DNA from: Brachynemurus nebulosus
Taxonomy: Eukaryota; Arthropoda; Insecta; Neuroptera; Myrmeleontidae
DNA: 64,000 bases
Assembly: GCA_035578155.1 (NCBI GenBank)
Contig: JAPWDM010000008.1
Coordinates: forward strand, 20,432,598-20,496,597
Direction of reading: 5' to 3'
Every line of letters begins with the position of its first letter. Within the stretch, counting starts at the first letter, position 1. The notes under the pieces were generated by a model. It worked only from the letters and a program-made list of their open reading frames with translations. It did no database searches and was not told the DNA's origin. The position numbers and the translations under genes were made by a program. Of this stretch, positions 1-13,617 are shown in pieces.

Positions 1-849
1 TTAATATTGAGTGTTTTAAGTGTAATAATTACTGGGTTTTACTTTTATATTATTTTCTAATTTTTAATGATTTTCGTAATTTTTTGTGATATTACATAAT
101 TTCTTTGTGACACCTGTTTTTCCTACAACTTCGTTGGAATTTTATTATATTCTTGATGTTTCCTGATACGGTAAGTATTTGGTCGCATCTCGTCTTCTAA
201 TATTTTATCATGATTTTGACTTTCCCTATTTCGTATGGGGTCCGTTAATTTTTTGATTCTTTGATTTTTAATTCTTTTAATTTCGTCTGTCATTTTGACA
301 TCCATTTGACATTTGGAGGTTATGTCCTTTTGATATTATTTCTCTCAGTTGTTTTCACAACTGAATTATTGATTTTTCCTGAAGATGGTCATTTAAATGA
401 CTGAAACATGTAGAACAATTTTCTTTCTTTAGTTCGTTCTTAATAATTTATATGCAGGCTGTCGCTAAAAAAATTTTTTCATTACAGTGACAGTATTTAT
501 TGCGAAACATATTCAGTCCTGATAATTTTCGTGCAATCTACCACCTTATAACTAATAAGTATTAGAGAATTTTTTCAAATTTTTTTGAGCGATTCTTCTA
601 ATAGGGGTCGGAGGCGTTAGTTTTTAAGAGATTTTTCCAAGAAAGAAAAAATATTGTACGAAAGTATAGTTACATAGTTACATATATTACTGAATTTTTT
701 ATGGTTTAATAAGCTTTCCTTTGATATCCCATTTGATGGACTTTGGGAAAAATTTTTTTCCCGTCTCCCCTGAAATTAAACCCCTATAATTGAAATTCAA
801 CTTGACATCTATAACTGAGCCACGCCACATTCTGTCTCTGTGCTAAATT
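1..849. other. AT-rich DNA, no gene seen
   Basis: No open frame with coding character and no clear repeat structure was found. If the minus-strand gene continues past 1077, this stretch would be intron or 3' untranslated sequence, but no convincing polyadenylation signal was identified. Confidence 0.5.
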
Positions 850-885
850 TCAAATTTTCATGTCGAATGGCTTCAAATAATACGC
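850..885 (-). CDS. Candidate terminal exon of the acidic modular gene
   Basis: On the minus strand an acceptor (pyrimidines, then ctgttacag) precedes a short frame of 11 codons (AYYLKPFDMKI) ending in TGA. The join to the exon ending at 1077 would be phase 0, like all the others in this gene. The peptide has none of the Gly/Ser character of the preceding exons, so this may be a chance acceptor and the true 3' end may lie outside the window. Confidence 0.2.
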   Translation of the reverse strand, partial: AYYLKPFDMKI

Positions 886-1076
886 CTGTAACAGACGGAT
901 GGACACCGAAGTGTTCCATTTTGCCAATTTTGATATGGACCACTAAAAATAACATATTCAAAAATTATCTTTCAATCTTTAAATTTAAATCTTGTGCAGT
1001 GCACAAACCATGTTACGTAAAAAAAGATATTTTGGAATTAAAAAGTATTAGTTTGAATTTTGAATTTCGAACTTAC

Positions 1077-1202
1077 ATTATCCCCGCCACTTGACGCACT
1101 GGAACCAGCTACAATGCTCGATAAAACACCACTAATAAATCCCCCAGAATCAGAGCCTCCGGCTGCGCCACCTTCAGCTTCACCATCTCCTTTTTCCGCA
1201 GG
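1077..1202 (-). CDS. Exon: acidic/Gly-rich module (last confident exon)
   Basis: 42 codons between a strong acceptor (ttttggttacag) and a perfect GTAAGT donor. The peptide opens with PAEKGDGEAEGG, continues with Gly/Ser/Asp, and then has a hydrophobic module GGFISGVLSSIVAGSS followed by Ser/Gly. The donor implies that the transcript continues downstream. This exon has the same layout as the exons at 1976-2071 and 2152-2214: an acidic/Gly leader followed by a Leu/Ile/Gly hydrophobic core. Confidence 0.75.
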
Positions 1203-4200
1203 CTGTAACCAAAACAATTGCAATGATATTACTAATCAAATTTTTTAATGATTTTGTTCCAAAAATAGAACGTGACTGTGTTTTGTGCAGTTTGTGCACT
1301 TAATTCTATGTGAAGCACCATGAGGTTCTCTCATCACAGAAGGTGCTGCCACTGAAATAAAAATTTGTTTGTCTCCTTTGACGTATATCCACAGTGGTTC
1401 TAGTCCAATAATCTGGTTAACAGTATATTTTGCCAATAAAATATTTACATTTAATTATAATAATAATAATAAAAACTTATATGTGACCTTAAAAAACAGT
1501 CATGCGCAAAATTTATTTTTGATATTAGTTACCAGAAAGCAAAAGTTGCGTTCACGCAGCTAAGATATGTACAAAAACCCATAAACCAACAAAGTTTCTT
1601 TTGTATTGATAGGAAAAAACCACCTAAAACAGCCCAAACCGTTATTTTCAAAGCAACTTGATAATGAAAAAAAAAATATAAGTGAAAAATGTGGTTTATG
1701 TGAACGATGATCTAATTTGAATTTTTACCGCACTTAATGCTGGCAAAACAGCTGTTAATAAATTTCCAACAAATTTTCCAGCCCCTGCCTACAAAACAAG
1801 AAAATTTCAAATATGTACAAACAGCTCCAAACACTTTTGAATACATATTTAGACGACTTTTGATAGAAAATCATTCAATGTTTAAGACCTAATTAATTAT
1901 TTCGCACACTATCTGAACTTCTTTAATCAAAAGTCGTCTGTAATGGACTCAAAAAAAAAAACAACTCAATTATACCCCTCCAGCTGGACCAGCAATGCCT
2001 CCAATCGTTGCCGACAAAATACCACCAAGAAAACTACCAACATCTGAGCCACCACTCCCGTCTTCATTCGGCTAAATATTGTAATAAGAAATTTAAACTT
2101 ACAAAAACCTGATTTATATACAAAAATTTTATATACACAATTTTACAATACCCCAAATAAACTTCCAATCAAGCCCATTAAACCACTAAAATCGTAGGTT
2201 CCGTCTTCGTTTTCCTTGAAAATGTAAATTAGTATAAGGATTAATCAAAATTCTGTAAAATTAATGTTAAGATTGTCCAAGCGATCAATATTTTATACCC
2301 CTGACAAGACCGTAGCTAAAGACATTATTTGGAAGAGATTTATAAATAGTTTTATTATTGGGTGACCAAAGATCCGTTTTAAAAGGGACATTCCCGTTCT
2401 TTTGCGCCATTTACGCCACCAATAAAGAAAATTTAACTATTAGGTCATACCACAAGTTTCGACATATTTTTTGTCTTTGATATTTTTGACTTATTTAAGA
2501 TTAAACGGTCATATTTCATGACTTGTATAGAGCGGACACTGGATTTTCTTTTGATAGTATTATTGTGATTAAAAGACCATTTTTGAAAATGGAAAATTTA
2601 AAAAATCGATTTTCGTGCAAGAACAACGAATTTTTTTACAATTTTGTGTCCTCCTTAATTACGCTGCGGCAGTTTCGCATAAGTTTCTATTGAAATGTGT
2701 AGGGTATAATGCCCTTAGTAAGAGAACGGTAGCGAAGTAGCTTCATTTTTACAGAGATGGAAGAGTACAGGCAAAAGACTTGCCGAGGAAAGGCCGACCA
2801 ACATCAACCTCTAGACTGGAAGCCTTTGATAAAATTAAGGAAGCATTAAGTGTGACACGTAATTGATCTGTCGAGCATCTTAGTCAACATGTAGGCATTC
2901 CTCATACTACAGTACAAAGGCAATTTGAAGAGGGAATTACCTAGTTCTCGAAAGAAGATCTCGATTCCAATTTAAATGAAATAATTGGTAGGTTAAACCA
3001 AAATGGTACTTTCAGTGGTGTGTCTAAATTACCGGAAGTTTGGAGACGGATCATTGATAACTCAAGAGACTACTGATTAATTTTATATATTGTATATAAT
3101 TTAATCATTTACACAAATAAAAATAATTACAAAACAAAATGTGTCAGAATTTGTGGTATGACCTAAAATTCGATTTTTTCTAATATGAGGTACCATTCAG
3201 ACAAAGCAGTCGAATAGCTATCTCAACATACTAGCATATATATCTGCTAGAGACACATCCATTATATTACGGTGGTTATGTAATGAACTACTTAAGAAAC
3301 AAAGAGCTTGGCAGATATGTATGTTAACAAGAGCACATAATAGATTGTGAGTTGTTCTGATTCCATTCATTTCCATTTATTGCTATACATAGCTTTCGTA
3401 AGAATCAATAGAAGGGTTTTGGTAGAATTCTCGAAAAAGGTCAAAACTTGCGACACATATCGTGTGTAATATAATGCCCGCTACTGTACCCACTTCTTAA
3501 CAATATAGTGACATATTGTAAACTTATTGTTGAACACAACTGTATCGATTAATCTAGAAAACGAATAGTTAAAAGTGTAATAAAGAAGTCTTTTGATTAA
3601 ATCGCTAAGTCAGCGAAACGTTAAAAATTGGAAATCCAACGATCAATGCGCGAGGCAAGGGGAATACCATGGCTAGCTTGGCTTGAGGCCCAGAGACGGG
3701 TCGATATAGATTCATTCCATAATTAGATTCAATATGGAGACTTAGTAATGTATGTTTGAAGTGAAAAGCTATTAAGATCATTTTGTGTAGTGCGTTGTGT
3801 ATCCCTCAGGAAGAGCTAATATGCACTTCCTTTCTTGATATTTAATCGACATATGCAACCCGATTCGGTATACTTTTACTAAATTCGAATTAATAATTGT
3901 TTAAGATATTTTAGGTTATTTTCACATAACTTTCGGTAGTCTTCCAACCACACCCGAATCGGCTTGCATATGTAATATTATTAGATTATAAGAATATGTA
4001 TTATTTTTATCTTTCATTGTTGGAATATAGATTTTTTATTGTAACTTTATTTGGCCCAAATTGATATCAAATCTGTAGTTTAATATTTTTTATTTAGAAT
4101 ATAAAATTTTTATTGTTAATCGCTAGTAATCAATTTTATTCAATATCCTGTAACGTCGTCCGAGTAAGTTTTGAGTCATTTGATCGCGCTCCGAAATCTA

Positions 4201-5192
4201 TAACTTTTTAACTAAAATATTTTTAACTATAATCTCAGTCATAGCTACCACCCTTCTTTCACCCCTGATACTTTTACATTTATGGTGGCACCAGTGGTAT
4301 CTTAAGTTAACCACCCAGCCACCTACCTCCGTAATTTACACGTGAGTCCGTCTATATATACAACGGTGCCAACAAATGGACGGAGACGCATTTCATTTTT
4401 CAAGATCCATTTCAGATCATACTAAAGTGAAAAATGATACAATTTTAGAGAAAATGATCTCTTTCCAAAAAGCTGGATTAAGAATTGATTTCTTGAAAAA
4501 TTACCCACAATACAATAACTTTTACAATAACCTAAAACTCAAGGCTAGCACGTTAGGTGATAATAGGCCGCATACTGGACGGGGTGTGTAACAGTCCTAC
4601 TGAGTAGGTAATACTGGAACTCCATAGAAGTAACAGCATAAAAGTCCTATTTTCAGTCAAGTTTTCCTCCTGTTTTCGTGTCAAAAAATATAATAACCCT
4701 TCTCTAGCATTAAAAAACTACAAATATATGTAACAGAGTTATTCGACTACTAATAAAAAAATTTAGGAAAGAATCAGGACCTAGCGACACGCCTTCGCTA
4801 CTATCTTGATCCTTGAGGTTTATTTAGTAAACGACGGATAAAAACAGGATATCTAACGGAAATTAGCCTGTTTCTCTAGTTTTTGGTACACAAAAATCAA
4901 AATATTGATCGCTTGAATTACTACAAATCCACAAACTAGCTTGGCATTAAGTAATTACCGCACTCAAACTTCCAATTAACGCAGCAATAGTATCCAAATC
5001 GATACCCATCTCCTAAATACAAAACCAAATTGAAAAATTTACAAAAAACCAGAAAAAAATAAAAATATATACAAAACGAAAAACAATTCGAAAAAAATTA
5101 CATTACTCAACGGTCCCAAAAACATCTTAATGAGACCCCCAATACCACCACCACCACCTTCATCATCCTCATCATCGAATTCATCATCGTCG

Positions 5193-5224
<32 letters not shown>

Positions 5225-8200
5225 TTCGATATTATTCGAAGTACCAACTTGTCGATTTGATGTTTGATTTTGAGCGGCCACAGAATTTGGATTTGATTGT
5301 GTTGGCGGTTTTTTTGTAGTTGTCGTTCGAAGTGTTGTTCGATTGATCAGTGTTCGAAGTGTGGCATTTTCTGGATAAATAATTTCGATGTCCGGCGATA
5401 GTGGCAGATAGTTATTGTTTATTTGATCGAAGGCATCATTTATAAGTGGCGATAACTTTTAAAAGCAATATTTACAATTTACAGTCATTTTTTAGTACAA
5501 TTAGAAAAGTATTTACAGAGAAATATGTTTTTTGAATTACAAAATATCAAAATGCATAGTTACCTCACGCCTTCGTCTTGTGGTCGACGTTTTCCTTCGG
5601 TTCGTCATTTTTTTCGTTGTTGATCTAAGTTTTTTAGGTTGGTTAGTGTTAGTTGGATTAGTCTGTAAAATTATTATAATGCTAAAAACTTTTGTAACTT
5701 GCAAAAAAAAAAAACAAAATAATAAAATTAGTCTTTAGTCGGTTAAAAAGAATAAAATGCAATAAGTTCAAAGACAATTCTTGTACATTAGTAAAAACTC
5801 ATTTACGACAGTATTTTGAGATTTTGCGACGGTTGCTCGTATGGTAGCAACTATCGCAAGAATTATCATCGTTTAAGGAGAGATTCGCTAAAAATAAATA
5901 ATTATCTTCCTAAGGTGTAAGAAACAATCTCCCCTAAGATTTCATAAAAAAAAAAATCAAAAATCCAAAAGTTATGGGCATTTTAGTGCACGCATTTCAC
6001 TATAATTCAATTTAATTAAATAAAAAACTTTAAATGCTTTTTTCTCGAAGTACGTCTTTTGACATGGTTCCTCATGTATCTCAAAAAGTATTTGAGATAT
6101 CGATATAAATCAAAGTGCATATTATTCCTCGATACCGTCATTTTGGCAGAAACTAGGATTTTTTGGTTCCGTAATATATTTTCAAAAAAGCGAGAGTTTA
6201 CAGTCGAGAAGTAGCAGTGATTCTTGAAAATTTATTTTCACAATGCGATTTCTTGCTGGTTTTTTATTTTTTTTTTCTTTTGATCCTAGATAGTGCCATA
6301 ACTGTATATGTATTTTTTCAGAAAATTCTTGATCTTTTGATTTTGGCTCACTGGGAATTTCAGAACGCGAGAAACCATCGAGGTGGAAAAATCTCGCAGT
6401 GTCAACTTCAAAGCCATTTATACCTAGTTCATTTTTGTATTTTGTTAAAAAAAATTTTGTTTGTAATCTCAAGACATGTAGAAGCAATAATGTATATTTA
6501 GGTTTTTAATAAAATATTTATTTGTATAAGAAAAAATAATAAAAAAAGTCGGTTTTTGATGTTTTTTTGGCGAATCTGCCCTTAAGGATAAACCTTTAGA
6601 ACTTTAGAACTAAACAAAAATTTTTCATAAGGTATTAGTAAAACAGATATTCAAAGCGATATTCGGAGTCCTTCGTATGTTTTAGACTCTGAATGCAAAA
6701 TGTGCTCAGGAGTGTGAAATATCATCTGTGACTTATTCGTATGTCTGCATCATTGCCTAATGTTTTAAATTGCAACAAGTCGGTAGATTTCGTATTAGAT
6801 TAGTATCGAAAATTAGTTTAAATCAAAACTATTCTCATGGCTTAATTACTTCTATTGGATTTTATTATTAAATTTTTTTTTAAAAATCGATATTTACTTA
6901 CGTAATCGATTGCATAAACTGCACATTTCTTACATAAAACATTTTTTTTTTAATATATTCTTTTAATTATGAATTTTAATTAATATTATTTTTCAATTAA
7001 AAAAAACTATAAATAATATAACACAATATGTAATTTAACTCTATGCGTGCCGGACTATCGGATGAACTAAAAGACAAGCGTATGAATGTTAAAAAAGGAG
7101 AGGCAATTGTTTACATACAGATTTCCTTTAATATTTTTAGTTTTGAAATTTTCTTATTCGGATTCCCTTCTCTCATATTGATATAACAAAAATAAACATT
7201 AAAAATTTTTTTTAAATACATATTTATTATAAAGTCAGTATTAAACTAGCAGTTTAAAATTTTAATTTTCTTGAAAAATTAAGTAGAATAATTATTAACA
7301 CGTTAGTTGTCGTGCATGCTGTAAAGCGTAAAGTGAAACTTGACCAATTGCCACACAACGCTGTACCGCGTCAATAATTCCATATAAAATGTATTAACTA
7401 GTTAAAATAATGTACGAACTGTACATTTCGTTAACATATGTTTGATCCTCAACATGTTAATCAGATTTTAGTTATCAATTATCATGTATATTACAATTTG
7501 ATGATACCATCACAAATTTTTAAATTTCAGTTTTTGTTATTGTGTATATACCTACCATAAAGTAATTCATTTATAAATTTAAATAATTAATAAATTGTTA
7601 TCATATAATACTGACTTTATTAAAGCAGGTAAGGTTTTGTTTTTTTATTCGTACTATCCTATTTATATTGTTTATTTATACATTTATAAAATCATAAATT
7701 CCTAATCAGTATAGGGTTGACCGGGGTAGCAGAAGCTTGCAATAAATTTATTTCTACAATTTTTGTTACTTTTATTTAACCTTGATTTTTTGTACAAATT
7801 TGAGCTATGGGTAACTTGCAAACAAAGGGCAATTGTGAACGCTAAAGTATGATAAAAAATTTTCAAAGTGGGGTAAATGTGAAGAATTTGAATTGGGCTT
7901 TATTCTTATGTACCTCAACTTCTCTTGTAATGCATTCTAAATAATTTTTCTGATGGCATTCACTTTTATCCCAAAATTCATAAGATTTGCAAAACCGTGC
8001 CGGGGAAATGTAAATGGCTTATAAAATTTTTGTTTTTCATACGAATTTGCTCAAAATTTGTGTGGTGCATCCTGAATAATATAGAATTACAAATAAATCA
8101 ACCATAATGTGATATATAAAATAAAAAATACTTAAAACAACGCTTTTATCTCAATTTATAAAAATCCATTCACAATTACCCCGGTCAACCCTAATCAAAA

Positions 8201-11200
8201 TCATATATTACAATTAGTCGACAGCACAGAATTTTGTCAACAGCATTCTAATGCGATCCCTTGTATGTGTGTATGTGTATATTTTTATTATAGCTGATTG
8301 TGAGTGTTGATGTTTCTGTGGTTGATGAGATGTTCGAACCGTGTGAAAATTTTTTGCTAACAATAATAAACAAGCTTCCTCATATCATAGTACACTATAA
8401 ATTCAATTATGTTAACACATTCAAGAAAAATTATTAGAAGCAACTTTTATATTTTTCTGTAAATATCTAAATGTTAATTTATTCACAGTCTTATTTTTTT
8501 TATTATTATTTCATTTTAAAGCAAGTTGGGCAACTAAAGAGTTATCAATTTACCTTTAATTTAACATTTATTGGGGAAAAATTTCTAATAGGAAAATAAC
8601 CCTAGCGTGGATTTTTAGTGTACTTGTAATTTGTTTTTATTATAAAACTGAGGAACAATATTTTTCAATCTAAACCATTCAAGTGCAGCTCAAATAAAAA
8701 TGTCAAAATGATTAATGAATGAATATAGTCTTGTCTTTTTTTGTAAGATATATTTCCCTCTTTGTTTCCTTTGGCATGTTAACATGCCAATGGCACTGAA
8801 TTGGTTAATAATTTCCTGATTAAATATAAAAACACCTATCAATACAAGTACCTATCTTTATTTGCAACACATTAACAAATTTGAGTTAGATAAAGTTAGA
8901 TAGATTTTATGTTTATGCATGCCATGCATTCTTTATGGTACATTAAGGCGCATTCAAAAAATATAAAAATCATAATGTAACATGTAATGCAAAAATGATT
9001 GAATAAAAATAATTTATTGTAAAATATTTCTTATATTTCATTGTTATAAATTATAATATTTCATGCATTTATAGAAAAAAATTAAGGCTTATGTAATAGG
9101 TATAGCTTTATATCAGACACTTACTAGCAAGGGTTTATAGATAAATTATATTTTCCTCAAATTAGCTAAAATTCTGTCAGTAAAATCTAGCCGAATTGTT
9201 TGAATAATCTCTAATTTGAAAAAATGAAAATTTGAGTTGATGACATCATTAAGTTAAATTTAGTTATCGAGTTTTGGTTTCATTGTTTCCATTTGAAAAA
9301 AAAATTTGAATTCATTTAGAATAATTTTTCAGGACACAACAAATGCAAAATAAAAAATTCGCTAAGTGCGTGTCGGACACGCATTATCAAAGTTCCGTGG
9401 TCAATAGCTAATTTTTTTTAGGAAATTTAATAGTATTCAGCTGAACTCTTTTTTGTGCGGTGGATAAGGACCGCACAAAAAAAAAAATACATTCAAAAAT
9501 ATCATAAATAGCTATAAAAAGTATAGTTCGATCCAGATTGAAAAACTTTTTTTGTGCGATTGATCGGGACCGCATAAACACAGTTTCATCGAAAAAACAT
9601 CACTCAAAACACTCAAAATTTAGAAATTTCCTTACAAGTTGCTTCTATAAACAAGATAAAGCATTAATTTACACGTAGAAACATTTTATTTCAATTTTAT
9701 AATATTATAAAAGTTTTGAAAAATACATCTTTAACAAAATTAAATAATGCAATAACTTATGTTCTTATGCAATGTATTGATTAAATGCTTAAAAGCCGTT
9801 AAAAAGTATTTTTATCAAAGAAAGTTATTATAGTAATTGTTTAAGTTTCTTACTGTTTCGTGATTTTGATTCACATTATGCATTTTAATGGCCATTTTTT
9901 ACAAACCGCATAAAAAAATTGCACAAAAAAGGACAGCATAAAAAAGAGTTCAGCTGTATATGTAGACAACTGAGATTATAAGATGAGCTCAAATTTTTAA
10001 AAAAATAATCATGTGAAAACCAATGAACTGTCCCAATTAAATATAGAAAAATAAAAACATCAATGAGTAGTTAGAAAACTTCACAAGGTTTCATCCAACG
10101 TTACTACTTAACTAGATGACAACATTCCTTACGTCTTCAATCTGACACGTGCTGCTATCTATTAAAAAAAAAACGACGACTGGAGACTGAATTAATAAAT
10201 ACTGACTGAACGCACAAGTACAGTAACGAACGTAGAGGAAGTTGAAATGGTAAAGAGGAGATACTTGTATAAACGAAAAACATCTCACTGCATAACTTTT
10301 TTAACTTCAGTGGAAAGCACCACCGATTAATTTAGGGACTTAATGATCACTTATAAAGAATGACAACTGGAATGAATGTATTAAAGTTACTTGGTTGTGA
10401 CCACGTAACTTTAATAAAAAAAGTCGTTCAAAATTGGCGCGCAATCAGTTTTGTTACAGTTAAAAACCCATCTTCAGGCCCAATCTGTATTTTTGAACAC
10501 AAATAAAGGCCGTGTTCGACAAGTTAGTGTTGAAAACCAAATTCTTGCGCATGTGCAGTACTAAACCGCGCAAATACATGTTACCAAAAATTAATATACG
10601 CAATTTTTACAAGCTTCAAGAAATAAAGAATTAGATGTTAAATTTTTTCTGAAATACTTTTGTACGAATTCAGCAATGCATCGGCATTATTATTTCAAAT
10701 ACGACTGAACACGGCCAAAGATGTACCTTCCTGAACAAGGGATTGGTTGCGGGCTTATTTTAAATGACTTTTTCTTTATTTCTTGATGATCTATAACTCC
10801 AAAATGCCTATATTGAAAATAATTGATTTTAATAATATTAAAATTTATTCCGATGAAGTTAGCAAATATATTCAATCATTTTTTGGCTTATAAAGTTCGA
10901 AATTTTAGTATCAGAAGCTTGTCGTTTACTACTGATTGTAGATTTTTTAAACAGTTTGTTTATTTTTTGATCATTTTTGTAATGGAAGTGGAAAATTTTC
11001 TCCCAAATTGTCAAATTTAGTTTAAGAAATCACAGGACAGTTCTCACGAAGGAGTACTACCTGTAAGTAACTCCTTTAGATTATTTTTTTACTTTCGTAA
11101 CGTTTAATGTAATTGTTTTTGAAACTTCTTGTACTTTATACAAATTATGTAAAATGATGTGGATGGTGTCTCTATTGACAAGAAGTCTTAAAAACGAACA

Positions 11201-13533
11201 TAAAACTTCTTTATTGTTAGTTAAATCGTGAACAGAAACCAAAATTTATCAATTTTAAAAGAAATTTTAGAACTTAAAAAAAAATCTTTCTCAATGAGAA
11301 AAGTTTGTGAAACTATGGTAGATGTTGCTCACCATATTGCTCTTTCTGAATTGTCAATCAAACGACCTAAATTAAGTTATGTATCCATCTTAACCAATTC
11401 GCATAACTTTTACTAATTTAAATGAAATTAAAAATTATCATATCTATTATTATTCTTATCTAAGAATGTACCTGTTCCGGTATTATTTACCTTTATTATT
11501 TCAATATGATTTTCAGTGGTTGTATGGTGTGTATGATGTTGTTGATGATGGTGCGCCTTCTTCGTGGTATGATGACCCTGAAAATGAATTCATTTGTTTC
11601 TTGCTTTACATATAAACAACAAACAAAATAAACAAACGGTAAATAACGCACCGGTAATCATTTATTTTCACTTGAAAAAAAAATAAAATTACTTTCTTTC
11701 AATTTTTAAACATAATATGTAATTCATTCAAATCAAACGTAATGTAATGTATGTGGTAGTCGAGTCAATGGAATTATAATACGGTAATAAAATGAATAGG
11801 AAATATTCTTGATATACCGACCATTGTTTTAATTAGATAATGTACTTAAGTTTCTTATTGTGCGTAAAAATGTTAATTTAATTGTTTCAGTTCAAGAATA
11901 CTTACTGATGAATTATCGTTTTTGAAAAGTTCCGAATGGTATAGTCATAATCAATTATTTGATACTTAAAATAGTCAAAATAAAATAAAGTAGAAAAATG
12001 TTTTTTAAGAAAAAGCTTTTATTTAAAAATGGGCTAAAAAAAATAAAATAACTTTTGAGTAAAGTTTGAAGCGATATGCAACATAATTTATAAAAGCTTG
12101 AGGCGTTATCATTAATTATTTCTGTGTTGGATATAAGTGTAGCTATTTTACTTTTCAGTAGTTACCAAATTTAATTAAACGCCTCAAGCTTTTATAAATT
12201 ATGTTGCATATTGCTTCAAACTTTACTCAAAAGTTATTTTATTTTTTTTAGCCCATTTTTAAATAAAAGCTTTTTCTTAAAAAACATTTTTCTACTTTAT
12301 TTTATTTTCTACTTTTTAGTTTGATTACAATTAATTTAAAAAAAAATTAAAGAAGTAATTTTTTTACCTATATTTTAATCGGTTAATTTACCCTAATCAG
12401 AAATAACTATGGAAACAAAAAATTGCAATGCAAAATCAATGGACAATATTTGACAATTCGAAATCTCAAAAAGTTGCATAGCACTAAAAATCAACAATTT
12501 TGGTTTGGGGCGATTTAGGGCAAAACTAATTATACAATATTGCATTGTCATCAAAGTTAGACACGTATGCAAAATTTGAAACCTCTAGCTCAATTAGAAC
12601 CTGTCTAAATTTTGATTCCAAGATTTGATCTAAACCAACATACTAACATAGCAAGTTAAATAAAAGCTTTTAAGAAAATATGTATAAAATTAATCAATAG
12701 CCCAAACTGCCATAGTACAAAATCATACCTGATAAAACTCCTCAATCGATGATGTTTGCCAAATTAATGGATTTCTGTTAAATTCTATTTCTAATAAATT
12801 TCTTTAACTGGATAAAAAAAAAAAAAAACTTAAATATTTCATTCTAAATTATATCTATTTTACTGAGGAATCCGCCTGTTTAAACTCTTGTTAATTAATG
12901 TCTGATAGATCTTTTTAATTATTATTTCCAATCCTCAATTCTTTTTTCTAACTTAAATTTTTGATATTCTTTACCTAAACTCCATTTACAAAAAAAAAAA
13001 GAAATTGAGATGATACTATTACTTAAACTATCCATTGGACAAGAGATCTGACATGGTTAATAATGTTTTCAAATAGCCTATCTGCTCCTATTTTAAAAAT
13101 TTTTCTTTTAAAAATATTCCATATATAAATTTTCTAATGTTTTCGGAAAAATTACAATATTTTTCTAAACAGTACTTTTTCTAGTATATAGTCTCAAACA
13201 TGATGATCAACCTGGTTTGGTATAAATTTCTAAAAATGCTCAGGACTTTTCGACACAATCGATTACTGATAAACCTGACTGACCTAACGCATCAATTAAA
13301 TCAATTTTAGGTTGTTTTCACACGAAAATAATTATTTTTATTCAAAATCAAATTTTTAATTAGCCTTCAATTACTATTTCATTTTGTGCCAGATTTCACC
13401 ATTTTAAATGTGACAAATGCTAAAAAGATTATTTGCATACGACAAGTCTTCAAGACAAATCGGACATTTTTCAGATCAAACAACATCGTGTTTTGTAAGT
13501 ATGTGCAGGCAGAGAGACAGATAATATGTGAGT

Positions 13534-13617
<84 letters not shown>

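Larger units (their letters stand above)
2215..4958 (-). other. Intron, 2.7 kb, with transposon inserts
   Basis: Holds the deleted mariner-like element (2443-3163) and a small inverted-repeat element (3850-3972). A 71-codon plus-strand open frame at 4376-4591 (starts MDGDAFHFSRS) has no recognisable domain and no supporting splice or promoter context, and I treat it as chance or transposon debris. Confidence 0.55.
5663..11490 (-). other. Intron, 5.8 kb, with two MITE-like inserts
   Basis: Contains the TA-flanked inverted-repeat element 7714-8191 and the GTGCGGT-family element 9438-9956. The rest is AT-rich, and I see no further exon with matching phase 0 splice sites. A short hairpin lies at about 5828-5862 (gcgacggttgctcgtatggt and its complement). 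Confidence 0.5.

Noticed and set aside
1300..1354. Extra exon of the modular gene with acceptor ttatttcag
   Set aside because: In phase 0 the frame stops after five codons, and no donor follows.
4376..4591. 71-codon plus-strand frame starting MDGDAFHFSRS
   Set aside because: No recognisable domain and isolated; kept only as a remark in the intron entry.
6182..6501. Overlapping open frames of 94 and 101 codons on opposite strands
   Set aside because: AT-rich composition, no domain, no splice or promoter context; mutual shadows in intron sequence.
7300..8810. Possible piggyBac-type element between TTAAcacgttag and gaattggTTAA
   Set aside because: The two ends share too few positions to be called terminal repeats.
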